The translations under genes were made by a program, and so were the position numbers. Shown one piece after another: positions 51,380-63,517 of a stretch of DNA of 64,000 nucleotides (its first letter is position 1; every line of letters starts with the position of its first letter). Origin of the DNA: Diphasiastrum complanatum (lineage: Eukaryota > Streptophyta > Lycopodiopsida > Lycopodiales > Lycopodiaceae). The DNA is taken from the NCBI GenBank assembly GCA_029204225.1, contig CM055108.1, positions 4,652,735 to 4,716,734 of the forward strand, in the 5' to 3' direction. The notes below the pieces were generated by a model, which made no database searches, had not been told where the DNA came from, and saw only the letters and a program-made list of their open reading frames with translations.

Positions 51380-52553
51380 ATTTTATGTTTTTTAAACTTG
51401 CTATTCTCTCCCACTCCCAGTCTGAAGCAGGCTACAAGAGCATGGTTCAAAGAATCAACTCTTATCTCATTCAATTGGGTTTTGCAAATAATTCGGCTGA
51501 CTGTAATGTTTATTCCAAGCATATAGGTATCCATTCAGTTCACATAGCTCTTTACATAGATGATGCATTCGTTTTGTCTAATGACACTTCTCTACTACAC
51601 ACTACTGAGTGATCTGTCAAAAGAATTTGACATGACTGATTTAGTAGCTATTCATTCTTTGCTAGGAATTCACATTACTAGAAATAGACTTCAAAAGAAG
51701 ATCTATTTTATCCAGCAGACATCTCTAAAAGGCATTTTAGAAAAATTTCATATGTCTGATTACAAACCAATTGATACTCCAATGGATCCAAGTATATTAT
51801 TAACTAAACCTACTTGTGCTTATTCTGATAGTGAAGTACTCGACTTAGCGAAGTACCCTTATCTTTCACTTATAGGATCTTTGATGTATGCAATGTTGTG
51901 TACTAGACCAGATCTACATACACTATTAGCACGTTAAGTCAATTCATGTCTAATCCTATGATCTCTCATTGAAAAACATTAAAGAGAGTGATGAGATATA
52001 TTCAAGGAAGTTTAGATTACATTTTGTGTTATGATGGAAATGCCATCAATCCACTCGTCCTGTGAGGCTACTCCGACTTAGATTGGGGAGGAACAGTCTC
52101 TACCAGAAAATCTATCTTCGGGTTTTGTTTCTATCTGGCAAGGGGACTAATTTCATGAAATTCAAGGAAGCAAAAATCAGTTGCGCTTTCTTCGATCGAG
52201 GCAGAGTACATCGCAGTTGTCAAGCTTCAAAAAAAGTTGTATGGATCCAATTATTACTTCACGACTTATATACACTCAGTTCAATGCTACCACTATTATG
52301 TGTGACAAATTGAGTTGTATTTCACTGTCGCTGAATCCTGGATTTCATGGCAAATCCAAGCATATAGAAATCTAGTATCATTTCATTCAAAAAAAAGTTT
52401 TCTCATGGCAAGTGATCCTTCAATATTGCTCCACAACAGAAATGGCTGCAGATATCTTCACCAAAGCGCTTCCCAAGATCAAGCATCCAAAGTTTTTCAA
52501 CATGCTGAACCTGATGAAGATACCAAGGCACCAACCGTGACCTTAAGGGGGAC
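51380..52553 (+). pseudogene. Copia RT (C-terminal) and RNase H, broken
   Basis: RT resumes at YKSMVQRINSYLIQLGF, then ALYIDDAFVLS, where YIDDAF stands for the YVDD active site. A frameshift at about 51,608 leads to LSKEFDMTDL..LLGIHI, PIDTPMDPS and LIGSLMYAM..TRPDL. Stops follow after 51,937. The RNase H part is scattered over three frames (about 52,060-52,550), with KSHIEI-like KSKHIEI and MAADIFTKALPKIKH. A polypurine tract AAGGGGGAC (52,545-52,553) precedes the LTR. The block from 51,867 to 51,985 is duplicated at 42,968. Confidence 0.8.
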
Positions 52554-53597
52554 TGTTGGAAATTAAGTCCACATTTGTCTCCTTGGTGAACACTAATTTC
52601 TATTTCAAGATTCTTCTTGCACATTTACTGATCTTTGATCTAGGGTCAGATGAAACCTATTTTAGGTTCTATGTCTACTCATCTGATACCTGCAGGAATC
52701 ACAACTCAGACAACCAAACTATTTGAAGAACAACTACATCGCGGGCTTTCAGCTGATTTCCAGCAAAGGGTAACCAATCCTATCATTTTCATGTTCAAAT
52801 GTTAAGTTCAATTATTTGAAGATCGTTGAAGACTTGGCCATCTTCAAGGACTTCCATGAATTAGCATTTAGAACAAGTCTGCAGAAATACACGATGTTTT
52901 CAACAATTTGTAGAAATACACTGAGTGTCGCATAGTTCACATTTTTTGCACTTTTCTAGACACCCAACAGTAACTTCTTTTCAAGTATTTCGAAGAAGTA
53001 AATTATTTGTCTGCTTTTTCGCATTTTTTTAAAAATGCGACATAACAGTTATTTCAACAAAATGAATTGTTGTAAACACCTTCAACTTCTTCGCAAAAAG
53101 GCGAAGTGAGAGAAAATATGTGAAGGACATCTATTTCAGCGAGAAACGTCTCCAGCCACTTCTCGAAAAATGTGAAGTGAGAGAAAATGTGACGTTCTCT
53201 TCCACGTCAGCGATCTCGAGTCGTTTGACTTGTATACACCTTGTACAGCTGTCATTTTGTCATTATAGCTCCACTACTTCTTGAGTACAATGAAATACTT
53301 AGTTAGATGACAAGCATTTATTGTAATTAGATACAGGGATGTGGTGTATAAATACATCATCATAGAACACTCTACGTGATGCTCCTCCATGAGACGTATA
53401 ATTTTGAGCCTCCCAATCATGTTGTCATTCTGGTTGTAACTACTATTTGTTGTGCTTCAGTGTAATATAACAGCAACACGCTTTTCTATCTGTGTATAAT
53501 ATAGATGAATGCTTGTTGTGATCGAATGCACTTGACTTCTATTTTATCACGCTTGTTTACTCACCCTGATCAGAACACGGACGTCTACAACTCCTCA
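52554..53597 (+). mobile_element. Copia 3' LTR
   Basis: Begins TGTTGGAAATTAAG directly after the polypurine tract. Words with CG-containing AAGGCGAAG and GTGAGAGAAAATGTG repeats lie in the middle (53,090-53,190). The TATA-like TATAAATACATC lies at about 53,348. The right end, near GACGTCTACA at 53,590, is a guess. Confidence 0.6.
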
Positions 53598-54455
53598 GTT
53601 TTTTATCAGAGAATGGCTGTCTTTGACGCTTGAGGAACTCGCATTATTTTTGTTGCACTGTCAATCCATTCAGAACTAAACTTCTTATTGAATCCATTTC
53701 GAGTAATACCACACACAAACTACTTCTAATCTCTTCGGTGGACTGTACTCATTTTTGTTTTTGTGAGTATGAACTAATTTATAAGATCTTATTGGGCATA
53801 GAGCACTTGATTTGTGACTACACTTAGCATTAACAATCTATTAGACTATTTCTACATCTAGCAGCCCATTATAGCGGGAGAGTTGTTCCACAAATATTTT
53901 TGCTCTCTTCTCCATTCGCGTTCTCCATCCTCCTTAGCCCCATCAATCTCGACTGAGCCTCTCAGTCCGAGCCTCTCAATACCCGGCCGAGCTTCTCAGT
54001 CCACGACCGAGCCTCTCAGTCCAGAGTCTTCTCAGTTTGATTGAACCCTCTCAGTCGAGTCCTTGCAATGTCATCTTGACCGAGTCCACTTATCAAATCT
54101 CAATCGAGCCATTGAACTGACATCTCGACCAAGCCTTTTCAGTTCAATCTCGACCGAGTCTTGACATTAAGTCTCAACCGAGTCCTGACATCCAATCTCA
54201 ACCGAGTCTTCGGCCTTGACATCTCGATCGAGCCGAGCTCCTATTTGATAGTCAACTAAATCTTTAACTAGACTTGTACCCTAGCCAATTGACATAGATA
54301 TCAACCAAGTTCCTTTGACTACTACTCACCTGCATACTGTGCAACTTGGTTCCACACCAGCCACACTACTCTTACCACTGCACCTTTGTTTCAACTTTAC
54401 ATCCATACCCTTAAAAAAAAAAAAACGGAAACAAACCCCTACCCACACCACCACC
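53598..54455. other. Leader-like region with minisatellite
   Basis: Non-coding stretch before the gag at 54,456. It includes the minisatellite listed next. No primer site was recognised. Confidence 0.4.
53951..54242. repeat. Degenerate minisatellite with CGACCGAG core
   Basis: About 12 imperfect units of 20-28 bp, of the type TCTC(A/G)ACCGAG(T/C)C followed by TTGACAT or TCTCAGTC. The units drift from CTCAGTC-CGAGC forms on the left to CTCAACCGAGTC-TTGACAT forms on the right, so amplification was probably stepwise. Confidence 0.75.
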
Positions 54456-55255
54456 ATGGATTGTCATTACGATCCCAATTCGACAGACCATTATCCGTCC
54501 GAGATGTCACCTTCCACTAAGCAAGCTAGACACAATCGGTATCCTCGAATGAAATCCCTAGTACATGATCCATCCACAAATCCATTCGAGATGGGAGCCC
54601 CCGCTAGGGCCGAACCTTCCTATGATAGACCACATTTTCATGCTTTTGAGTCTTGTCATGGTTGGTCACTCTTGAAAGAGTCCTTCATCAAGCGATTCAA
54701 ACCATTTCATTTGATTGAAAGTCCTTTTGTCAAATTGAGTAACATCAAAATGGAAAAGGATGAAAAAGTGACGTGACTATATCAAATGATTCAAATGCTT
54801 AAAAAGTCAAGTACAAGAACAACCCATACAATCCATGCTTATCATCTAGTTTCTAGTTGGACTTTCCAGATGGATCAGACTTGAGCTCAAATCTAACGAT
54901 GAGTACACATCCTTAAAAATAGAATATGTTTGATGCCATCCGTGATGAAGACGAAGGATCAGATGTTGACGAACCTAGAGAACGGAGAGCACACCATGCT
55001 ATCCATGAATCCAAGTCGACCGAGGAAACTTGGGATCAGCTTTGAAAATGTCAGATGGAGTTGCTTAACTAACAACACCAACCAGATGGAGAAACTTACA
55101 AAAGAGTATCCAAACACCCTAAAGTCTATCGAAGCTCCATGCCAAGTCAGCTACCCAACTGGCTAGGTACATCATAGACATGACAATACCTGGTGCCCTC
55201 ATTGCAGAGGTGCACACACTAGCAATGAATGTCCATCCTATCAACCAATACGAGA
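54456..55255 (+). pseudogene. Ty3 gag, decayed
   Basis: From ATG 54456 a Pro/Ser-rich start is followed by LLKESFIKRFKPFHLIESPFVKLSNIKMEKDEKV, a Ty3 gag capsid segment like that at about 29,130. The frame is broken by stops at 54,774 and later. A C-x2-C-x3-H-x4-C knuckle (CPHCRGAHTSNEC) lies at about 55,195-55,235. The sequence then meets the truncated RT of the minus-strand Copia element. Protease and beyond are missing. Confidence 0.65.
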
Positions 55256-55289
55256 CACTCCTTTGATTATATGTGAAATATGTGATTTC

Positions 55290-57745
55290 ATGGAACCTTA
55301 TAGAAACTAGCTTAGCAACAGGAGCAAAAGTTTCATCAAAATCTACTCCCTTGGTTTGCAAGAACCCCTTTGCCACTAGCCTTGCCTTGTGTTTGTTGAT
55401 GCTCCCATATTGATTGTACTTCAATCTATAGATCCATTTGCACTGAAGTGGCTTTCTTTCATGAGGAAGATCCACAAGCTTCCATGTATAATTCTCCATA
55501 AGATCATCATACTCCTTTTGCATGGCACCCCTCCATTCTTGTGACTCCATAGCCTCTTCAAAGCGACTTGGCTCATCAAACATAGAAGTTAGAAAAGTGT
55601 AAGAGGTAAGTGAATGAATATCTTCCCTTTGTTTACCTTTGTCAACATAGGTGAGCCTCGAGGGCTCGGCCTTCCTTCTTGTAGATCTCCTTGGAGTCCT
55701 TGGATCTTGAGATGGATCTTCAAGATCTTGATCACATGTAGGCTCCTCCTCAAACCTTACAAGATCCTTGAAATAAGATGGATTAGAAGATTTCTCATTA
55801 AACTTGTAGTAGTTACCTTCATCAAAAGTAACATCTCTACTCACTAAAATCTTCTTAGTGATTAGATTATAGACTGTATATCCTTTGCTATTTTCAGCAT
55901 AACCAACAAAGATCCCCTTAATAGAAGTAGGATCATCCTTTTTTCTTGTATCTAATGCTTGAAAAACATAGCAAGTAGATCCAAAAATTCTTAGATCTTT
56001 AAGATTCGGCTTCTTACAAAATAGAGCCTCATAAGATGTTATGCCTCCAATGGACTTACATGGCAATCTATTACACAAATAAGTTGCACAAATAATAGCC
56101 TCTCTCCAAAAGGACTTAGGTAGAGATGCATCTAACCTCAAAGCCTTAGCACACTCACAAAGTGTTCTATTCATCCTCTCGGCTATACCATTTTGTTGAG
56201 GACTATAAGTACATGTAAGTTCTCTCTTAATGCCATTGGATTTACAAAACTCTATCATCTTGGTGGAGATATACTCTCCACCATTATCACTCCTCAATAC
56301 TTTAATTCTAGCATCAAGTTGATTTTCAGCTAGAGTTTTGAACTTAACAAAAGCTTCAAACAATTTACTTTTGAAATCCAAAAGTTCAATCCAAGTGTAT
56401 CTAGAGTAATCATCAATAAAAGATACATACATAGATGCACCTCCATTCGATTCTTGAGAAAAAAGAGTGCACATCACTATGAATAAGATCTAATGCTTTT
56501 GTAGATCTAGTGGAAGAGATATCAAAAGGTAGCTTGTGTGCCTTTGAGAGGCTACAAGCTTCACAACTTTTCCCACACTTTGAGAGTGTCTTTGGAAGGC
56601 CAAGAGCAAGATCCTTGGTGCATAGCATCTCCATAGATTTGGAGTTGGGGTGGCCCAACCTCTTATGCCAAAGCTCCACTTGATTGAGCTCCTCCTTCAC
56701 CATGTTCACACTTCCAAGAAAAACATTAGCATCTAGTTTAAAAAGCCTTCCTTGCTTGAATCCCTTTACAATGCAAGTATTATTCATCATTATGGAGCAA
56801 ACACCTTACTTAAAGTGGACATCTAAGCCATCATCCATCAATTGTCTTACACTTAACAAATTCTTAGTGAGTGTAGGAACATAGAGTAGATTATCAAGAT
56901 CTACTCTTTTAGAGGATCCAAGACTTAAGGGAATAGTTCACACTCCATATATTCTACATTCTTGATCACTTGCTGTTAGAATAGACTTTTTACAACCTAC
57001 AAAAGGTACAAGAGTTGAGAAAAAATCCTTTTGGAATGTCATGTGGGAACTAGCCCCACTATCAATCTACCATGTGTCATTGGAGTAGCTCTTGGATGTT
57101 GATGTAGAATCCATTAAGGATGAATCCACTTCATCCTCATCTTCCTCGAGAGTGAGGTTGCCTTGTTTGCTCTCTCCTTGTGCATTCTTCTTCTTAAAAC
57201 ACTCGGATGCAAAGTGCCACTTCTTTCCACAAAAGAAGCACTTTAGTTTGGCTTTGTTCTTCTTTCCACCTTTGGAGCTTGATGGTTGATCATCATTATT
57301 GGTCTCCTTGTGTTGGATCTTCTTCTTTGACTTTGCCTTTCCCTTGCTTGAGAAGTTGGCCTTCTCATCACCATCATGCAACTTCAAGGATCCAATCCTT
57401 TGCTCGACATGAAGGATCCTACTCTCCTCGGCCACAAGCACACTATGGAGCTTGTCAATGGAGCTTTGTACAAGATTGGAGAACTCATCTCCAAGACCAT
57501 TCAAATTGATTTGAACAAGTTCATCATCATGAATACCCTCACTAATGATGGAAAGTTCTTTGTTGAGAGATTTTATTCTCAAGACATACTCTTGAGCACT
57601 CTCTTCACTCCCTCTAATGCTTTGAAGAACTTTGTTTCTAATCATAAGCACTCTAGAGGTATTTTTGGATTCATAAATCCCTTTAAGGTAGTCCCATACC
57701 TCCTTAGCCGAGGTACAATGTGGAGTCTTATGATCTCACATTATC
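55290..57745 (-). pseudogene. Copia gag, protease, integrase and RT N terminus, minus strand
   Basis: Gag from about 57,745 (KEVWDYLKGIYESKN) to 57,067, with the helix region QEYVLRIKSLNKEL and the knuckle CFFCGKKWHFASEC. Protease IDSGASSHMT (about 57,050) and LLYVPTLTKNLLSV follow, one stop in between. Pre-integrase WHKRLGH and CEAC lie at 56,700-56,560. A frameshift at about 56,440 leads to the integrase core: FIDDYSRYTW, SDNGGEY, QQNGIAERMNRT, and the FVGYAENSKGYTVY block. RT starts with CKWIYRLKYN and breaks after FAPVAKLVSIR at about 55,290. The 452-codon frame 55119-56477 is free of stops. Neither LTR was identified; both ends are truncations. Confidence 0.9.
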
Positions 57746-58722
57746 CAAATTTTGTCATATATTGTAAAATTTTTCAATTTCCATATATATAAAATGTGCT
57801 ATAGTGCCTAAATACATGTAGAGGCCTATTTCGCACTTTGTAAATTCATATTTTGAGTAGAAGTTGTGACGTTCTAAAGAGACGCAATAGAAGTTCAGAA
57901 CTGACATTTGATGGTTCGTAAGCGACATTGAGGCTGAAGAACATTCCTATAAGGATAGCACTATGTGCCATTGTACATACGCAGAGCTGAGTATCAATAG
58001 AGAGCAAAGAGCAAGTTCTTATAGCTTGAACATTCTTTCCTTCTGTTATCTCTCATAGAATTACTTCTTATCATTTGTGCGAACACACTCTGTATGATCT
58101 GTGATTGATTGTGATATTGTTCTGTTTGAGTCACACACATTTCTTAAGTTATACTGAATTTCAGTTACTCTAACACGGATTTTCAGGCGACATCAGCAAG
58201 TAATAATTCTGACTAATGTGTGTAGGGAATTAGCCGAAGCTGCTAAACATAACTTTTAGTAGAAATTCCTTCAACTCTGAATGAGCTATGTGTTCAGATA
58301 ATGGGATTGATTGAGGCTCTATCTTGTTTGCTTCCTGCGATAAAAACTAATTCTCTGTGTTTGATTGAGAAGAACTTTTAGCTAATGTGATTCTGTTTGA
58401 TGAATCTAATTGCTAGTTGTTGTCAGTTCTGACTCTTTTCATGATGCCTGAAGAGCCTGAAAGATAAAGTAATTCTTACAATTACAGACCTTGAACAAAT
58501 CGTTTCATCATTGGTGATGCCAATTTACCCAAATATCATTGGATAACCAGTTATGTCGCTGTAGTATTCATTGTGAACTTTATACACTCTAGTCTGTTTA
58601 TCATCATACATACATTTGCCATGCAAAAGATGAGATGATTCTCTCTCTTGGGGAACGATCAAACCTTTTATACTACGTAATTCATTGATTTTGTGAAAAT
58701 CTATAACGACTAGGCCACCACA
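57746..58722 (+). mobile_element. 5' LTR of a second Ty3 family
   Basis: This sequence ends CCACCACA five bases before a primer-binding site. A CCTATAAGGATAGC box lies near 57,950. The left end is not defined and adjoins a truncated Copia gag. It is unlike the 19.6 kb LTRs. Confidence 0.5.
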
Positions 58723-58727
58723 TAATT

Positions 58728-58747
58728 TGGCGCTGTTGCTAGGGAGA
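58728..58747 (+). other. Primer-binding site, tRNA-Asp type
   Basis: TGGCGCTGTTGCTAGGGAGA, close to the site at 30726-30745. Confidence 0.75.
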
Positions 58748-58810
58748 TGAATTTCACCTTTTGCAATATTTTTAAGTGTATTACATATACGAATCTTTCT
58801 CATGTAATGC

Positions 58811-60400
58811 ATGCCAAGAACATACTCTCAAGCGATTATTGAACAAAAACGTTTAGAGCGTGCACAACGTTTAGAAGCATATAGGAAGTCTAGAGATTTC
58901 TATTTGTAGAATTTGCAAAACTCACCAGTTAGAGCAAGATTAACACCTGAAGCGTTTAATGATCTTTTACACGCTACTACAACATCTATAGATTCATTTG
59001 AGAAAAGATTCGTTGAAACACCAAGTTCTACAAATTCACCTGAATCAGATTCGTCTGATTCTACTTCCGAACCAAGTTCAGACTCTTTGTCCGAGCAAAG
59101 TTTAGATTCAGATCCTCCAAGTTCATCTAGTTCACCACCATCTGTTAATATGGCTAATCCAGCGCCACCCACATCTACAAAAATCAGATATGATTTCTTT
59201 AAGGGATCATCATCTGAAGATGCAAATAGTTATATGTCGCAATTTGAATCCATTACCATAGCAAACAAAGAGTAGACGGACGAGGATAAAGTTAGAATTT
59301 TGCCAGGTCTTCTGCGAAAGCAGGCTAGGATTTGGTACAGTCAATTAGTACCGGAAACAGTTAATACTTGGAACGCTTTAAAAGCAGCATTCCTTAAACA
59401 GTTTAGGGAGATAGGATATTCCACTAGATTGTTGGCTCGGCTTAACTCTGTTGAATAAAAGCAAAAGGAATCACTTAGAAAATATACTCATAGGGTTAAG
59501 AATTTAATAGGAAAGTTAGGAGCCCAATATCCAGTTCTTATGCAAAATGAATGGTTCTTAGGTGGTTTGCCTTAGAAAATGGATTGTTATTGTCGAAAGG
59601 GTTTGATGACTTCTTTGGAAGATGTCATTGCCTCTGCCGAGAATTACGAAACCTCTCGAATTTCTCGCAGACGAAGAAATGAAAGAAAAAGTAGTAAAAA
59701 ACACAAATTAAAACGAACAGAAGAATTTGAAACATCTACTGAGTCTGAATCAGAATCAGATTCAGTGGATATGGAAGAATCTTTTGAGTATTCATCTTAT
59801 TTTTCTTCATCGGAAGAAGAATCTTCTTATAGGAAAACTAAGAATAGGAACTCAGAAAGAAAGAAAAGAATGGAGAAATCCGAAAAGATGGATCCATTAA
59901 GGAAAAGTGTTGAGTTGCTAACAAGAGAAATTAATGATCTAAAGGTCCAAATATCTGATGTTAAAGCCAAGCGAAAGAAAGCGAAGCCTAACGCCAATGT
60001 TTGGTGTACCGCGTGTGGGAAGGAAGGTCATTCTAAGACCAACTATCCCAGTTTGCAGGCTAATTATTTAGAAGAGGAACTATTCCTCTGTCCGATTAAT
60101 AATCATGAGGAGGTAGCTTATACTGCAACTCCTACTAACCAAAAAACTATGATACTGAAACAGCGTACTGGTCAACAGTAAACTATTTTGCGAAGGGACG
60201 GAACACGAGATTCCACTCCACCAACCAAAGTAAGGGGTTCGTGCTACAATTGCGGAGCCCCGGGTCACTATTCACCTGATTGCCTTGAACCCAGGAGATC
60301 AGCAGAATATGGGCCGCTCTGCGCTAACTGTAAAGGCGAAGGGCATGTCACTGCTGAATGTCCTCAGCACAACAACCATGGTCTAAACCAAGGTTTGTAA
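58811..60400 (+). pseudogene. Ty3 gag with classical zinc knuckles, six stops
   Basis: A single frame of 530 codons from ATG 58811 (MPRTYSQAI). It contains a Ser-rich acidic stretch (59,030-59,150), the capsid segment KIRYDFFKGSS..SYMSQFESI, LLRKQARIWYSQL and AFLKQFREI, a Lys/Glu-rich coiled region with a Ser/Glu block (59,690-59,980), and then knuckles. They are CTACGKEGHSKTNY (last Cys lost), CYNCGAPGHYSPDC and CANCKGEGHVTAEC, all C-x2-C-x4-H-x4-C. Stops are TAG at 58907, 59273 and 59574, and TAA at about 59457, 60179 and 60398. The frame is otherwise preserved, so decay is by substitutions. Spacing of the knuckles differs from the other Ty3 family here. Confidence 0.85.
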
Positions 60401-61331
60401 ACTCGCCTGGGGAAGACGACCTTCGGCCATCTAAGACTAACACTGACATGATAGTTCAGAGGATAGAAGTAGAGTCTGAATGTTTAGACCAAGATCATCA
60501 ATGGCCAGATTTAGAGGAAAAAGTAAATAAAGTAGCTACAAGAAGTAGTAAAGATTTTTTAACTCTTAAAGATAAGAAGAAAACTAAGACAAAAATTGTG
60601 AAAACTGCAAAAAATGCGACAGAAAAAGCGAAGGTCGCAGAACAGTTAGTAAAAACTCCTAGTAATAAAGAATTAAAGCTTGATAAGTCTAATGAAAAAC
60701 ATTATAATGTTGATATTAGTTCAGAAGCTAAGAAGCTTTTAGACAAAGAAACTAGAAAAGTTAAAAAAGTGACATTTTCAGATCCAATTATAAGTAGCGA
60801 GATACCTAGAGACTGTTGTCACTTAGGAACCATTATTATAATACTATCGAAGACCTTGTTTCTAGAATGCCCAATATAACTTTTAAACAGTTATTAGACG
60901 ATAACCAATATTATAAAAAAGAAATTAAACATTTTTTGCAAAATAAAAAGAGAAGAAAAGCAAAGTTACCAGTAGTCAACATAGGATTAGTTAATTATGG
61001 TGATGAAGGCCAACTAGATATTCAAGTAGTAATTAATGGCTGCATCTTAGATAATGTACCCATAGATTCTAGATCTAGTGTAAATATAATGATTGAAGAA
61101 ACAACATATGAATTAGGCATTCATCATAGAATAGCACCCACTTTAAGACATTTAAGATTAGCCGATGCAACTAGAAGATCACCAATAGGAGAATTATCTC
61201 AGGTTACAGTTTATATTGGAGACCATAAGTTTCTTATGGATTTTATAATACTAAAAACTACGAGACAATCGTCATACAGAGTGTTATTAGGACGACCATG
61301 GCTCTGTCAGGCCGATGTTATAACCCACTAG
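60401..61331 (+). pseudogene. Linker and Ty3 aspartic protease
   Basis: After gag the frame shifts to a Lys-rich linker (60,358-60,830), then shifts again into the protease (60816-61331). The active site reads IDSRSSVNIM where IDSGSSVNIM is expected, so the catalytic triad Gly is Arg here. The LLGRPWLCQADVITH block ends the domain. RT should follow but the frame stops at 61,329-61,331 and coiled-coil sequence begins. Confidence 0.8.
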
Positions 61332-62508
61332 AAGAAAAAGGAGACCTACTGCAGGCTTCTTTGCAGGAGGAGAGACGAGTGCGAACTACTCTTCAGAGTA
61401 GCAATGCGGAACTGAGCAATGAACTCAGCAGTGCTCAGGAATCAATTGCCCAACTGAAAATTCTGCAGAAATGTTAAAGAAAGGCAATCAGATATACAAG
61501 AAACAGACCAAAGAGGCAATATTGTGGCGAATCAGTGCCGAAGTCATACTCGGCGCCTGCGTATCTCATGGCAGGTACTGAATTGATCCGGTAGCATGGA
61601 AGGGAATCTAGGAGAGGATGATCCAGACCTTCCAGATGCAATATCTGCAGCTGCAGATGATTGCTTATGAGAAGCTAAAGGAAAAATTAGAAGAGGCCAA
61701 ATTCCAATCAGGCCAAATGCAGATTTGTGATGCGGAAGAACCAGCGCAAGGACAAGATCAGGAGACGCAGACAGATGAGCCAGCACCAGTAATGTCAGAA
61801 AAGGCCATCCAAACGGATACCATCTACAGGTAGATCCTGAGAGATCAAAAAACACAGACTGAAACCAAGGATGTTACAGAGGTACAAGCTACTGAAGACC
61901 AACCTGAGGCATTAAGTGTCATTCCATACCAAGCCTAGGCGTCACCAAGTGGAGCAGCTGTAAAGAAAAACAAGATTGTCTACTCACTAGTAAGGTCATA
62001 ATTTCAGACATTTCATCAGGAACTAACATTTTTTATTCCACCTTTTTGTAGTCCAGAATTCCAATGGAGAATGGATTATCTTTTTTTACCTAAACTTTTT
62101 GGTTACACAAAAGAACAATGGGAGAACCCTTGGACTTTTTCTAACATAAATACCTTATGGTCTAGACTAACTGTACATCAAAAAGGAATTCTTGCCCTTG
62201 CCACTGTTCAGAACAAGTTCAATGTGCAAACTAACTATATTTATGTGGTCGTAGGATCCTTGTATATATACATCTTAGAATACCTAAGGACATTTGAAAA
62301 TAATATTTTTCCAGCATTGGATGAGTATTTGAATAAGTTAAAATCAATTAACATTTTTGATGTGAAAGAAGTTGTTTCTAACTCTAAATCAGTTTCTTCT
62401 CGAGTTACTCATAAGTTATTATTCCCTAATCTGTCCTCAGAAGGTAGATCATCTTCTTTGTTGCGCATTTCCTCCACAGCCATTTTCAAGCAATCTTTCC
62501 TTGAATAA
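61327..62508 (+). pseudogene. Coiled-coil ORF after protease (ORF3-like of the second family)
   Basis: Starting within the last protease codons in another frame, a Leu/Gln/Glu-rich heptad segment runs to 61,475, continues after a frameshift (KKGNQIYKKQTKEAILW), and again at 61,618-61,830 (YLQLQMIAYEKLKEKLEEAK). Two QTD motifs and a third TQTE follow. A separate region at 62,041-62,508 encodes aromatic-rich sequence with PKLFGYTKEQWENPWTF, like a globular C-terminal domain. RT, RNase H and integrase are missing between protease and this ORF. The order coiled coil then globular domain recalls ORF3 of the 19.6 kb family, but no sequence similarity was seen by eye. Confidence 0.5.
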
Positions 62509-62845
62509 AATTTATCATTATGTACATCGTCAACACCAGGGAGAAGATCATCAGCATCAAAATCAATAATATCCGAAAATTCATCAAGCTCTTTGCTCAA
62601 AATGCAAAGAATCTCAGCTTCAGTGAAGTCAAAAAGATCCGATATATCCGATATTGTCAAAAAGAAATTATTATCTATATTATAAGTAGGCAAAGTGATC
62701 AAACATTTATCAGAAGGAGAAAGGGTGGTGGGTGTTCTAGGGCCTATAAAGGTAGACCTATTTCGAGCAGGATCAAAATCAGAACAATCATCTAAATTAA
62801 CACTCGTAGAATCCAGAGTCAATTTGGATTTCCACAGCCAACTGT
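62409..62845 (-). CDS. Unrecognised acidic ORF
   Basis: About 145 codons open on the minus strand without an ATG at its start. The translation is acidic (many Asp, with segments such as FDFTEAEILCILSKELDEF and FDADDLLPGVDD) and ends with a Lys/Glu-rich tail. Composition looks like a protein rather than chance, but I know no family. It overlaps the end of the plus-strand coiled-coil ORF and the first exon of the next plus-strand candidate; at most one strand is likely to be coding in each overlap. Confidence 0.3.
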
Positions 62846-63450
62846 CTATTCACCAACAATATTGACATCAAAAGGTGGACATAATATTGATGGTGAGACA
62901 ATAATCAGAGAAGACAAAGCCGAATGCGTAAGTTTTTGTCTCTTATCAAGTACTAGTAGATTTTTTATGTTAGATTATATATTGGAGCTTACTTTGTTTT
63001 TTATCATTTCAGAAAACAATTTTCCTTGATGATTTCGCAATTCGTCGAGGTGGGCAAAGATCTTCTGTAGGAGAATTTTCAAGAGATCATGCACTCGAGC
63101 ACTATCTAAAGTCCTTCAAGAATAATGAGATAAGTGTTGCCCATTCAAAGTTCCATCAACATGGTGAAACTATGATTATGGCAATCAAGGCACTGTCTCA
63201 TTTTCTTGGAGGACATAATTTTAATAAGGTGCATAAAATAATTTTTGTAAAGAAAACTATTGCGGTTAAAATTTTAGGATATGGACCAGTGAATTCCATG
63301 CTCAGATCATCTCATTTTACAGTGTATGCTGCTTATGTTGATCTTAGTAAGCATGAAAACTATGAGCTATTGGATCCATACGAAAGAAAAAAATTGTTGT
63401 ATGACTCTAAGTTGCAACTTTCATTGGAAAAAATATCGGAAGCAGATTAG
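62796..63450 (+). CDS. Unrecognised spliced gene fragment, 85 bp intron
   Basis: Frame open from 62,796 to 62,927, then a GTAAGT donor at 62,928 and a TTTCAG acceptor ending at 63,012 with a T-rich tract before it. Exon 2 (63013-63450, 146 codons) continues in the same frame to TAG. Joined, about 190 residues: a first part with FPQPTVYSP, then DDFAIRRGGQ, LEHYLKSFKNNE, a central helix, IIFVKKTIAVKILGYG, and a Lys/Leu-rich C-terminal tail. No ATG is visible in exon 1, so further 5' exons are expected. I do not recognise the family. It could be a host gene, a transposon ORF or an old viral insertion. Confidence 0.4.
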
Positions 63451-63517
63451 ATACTGCTGAATTGTACTTTGTAAATATTTTTATTTAATATACAAAATTT
63501 TATTGTGTGTCTATAGC

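Noticed and set aside
57092-57509. Plus-strand ORFs over the Copia gag
   Set aside because: Antisense shadows of a clear gag.
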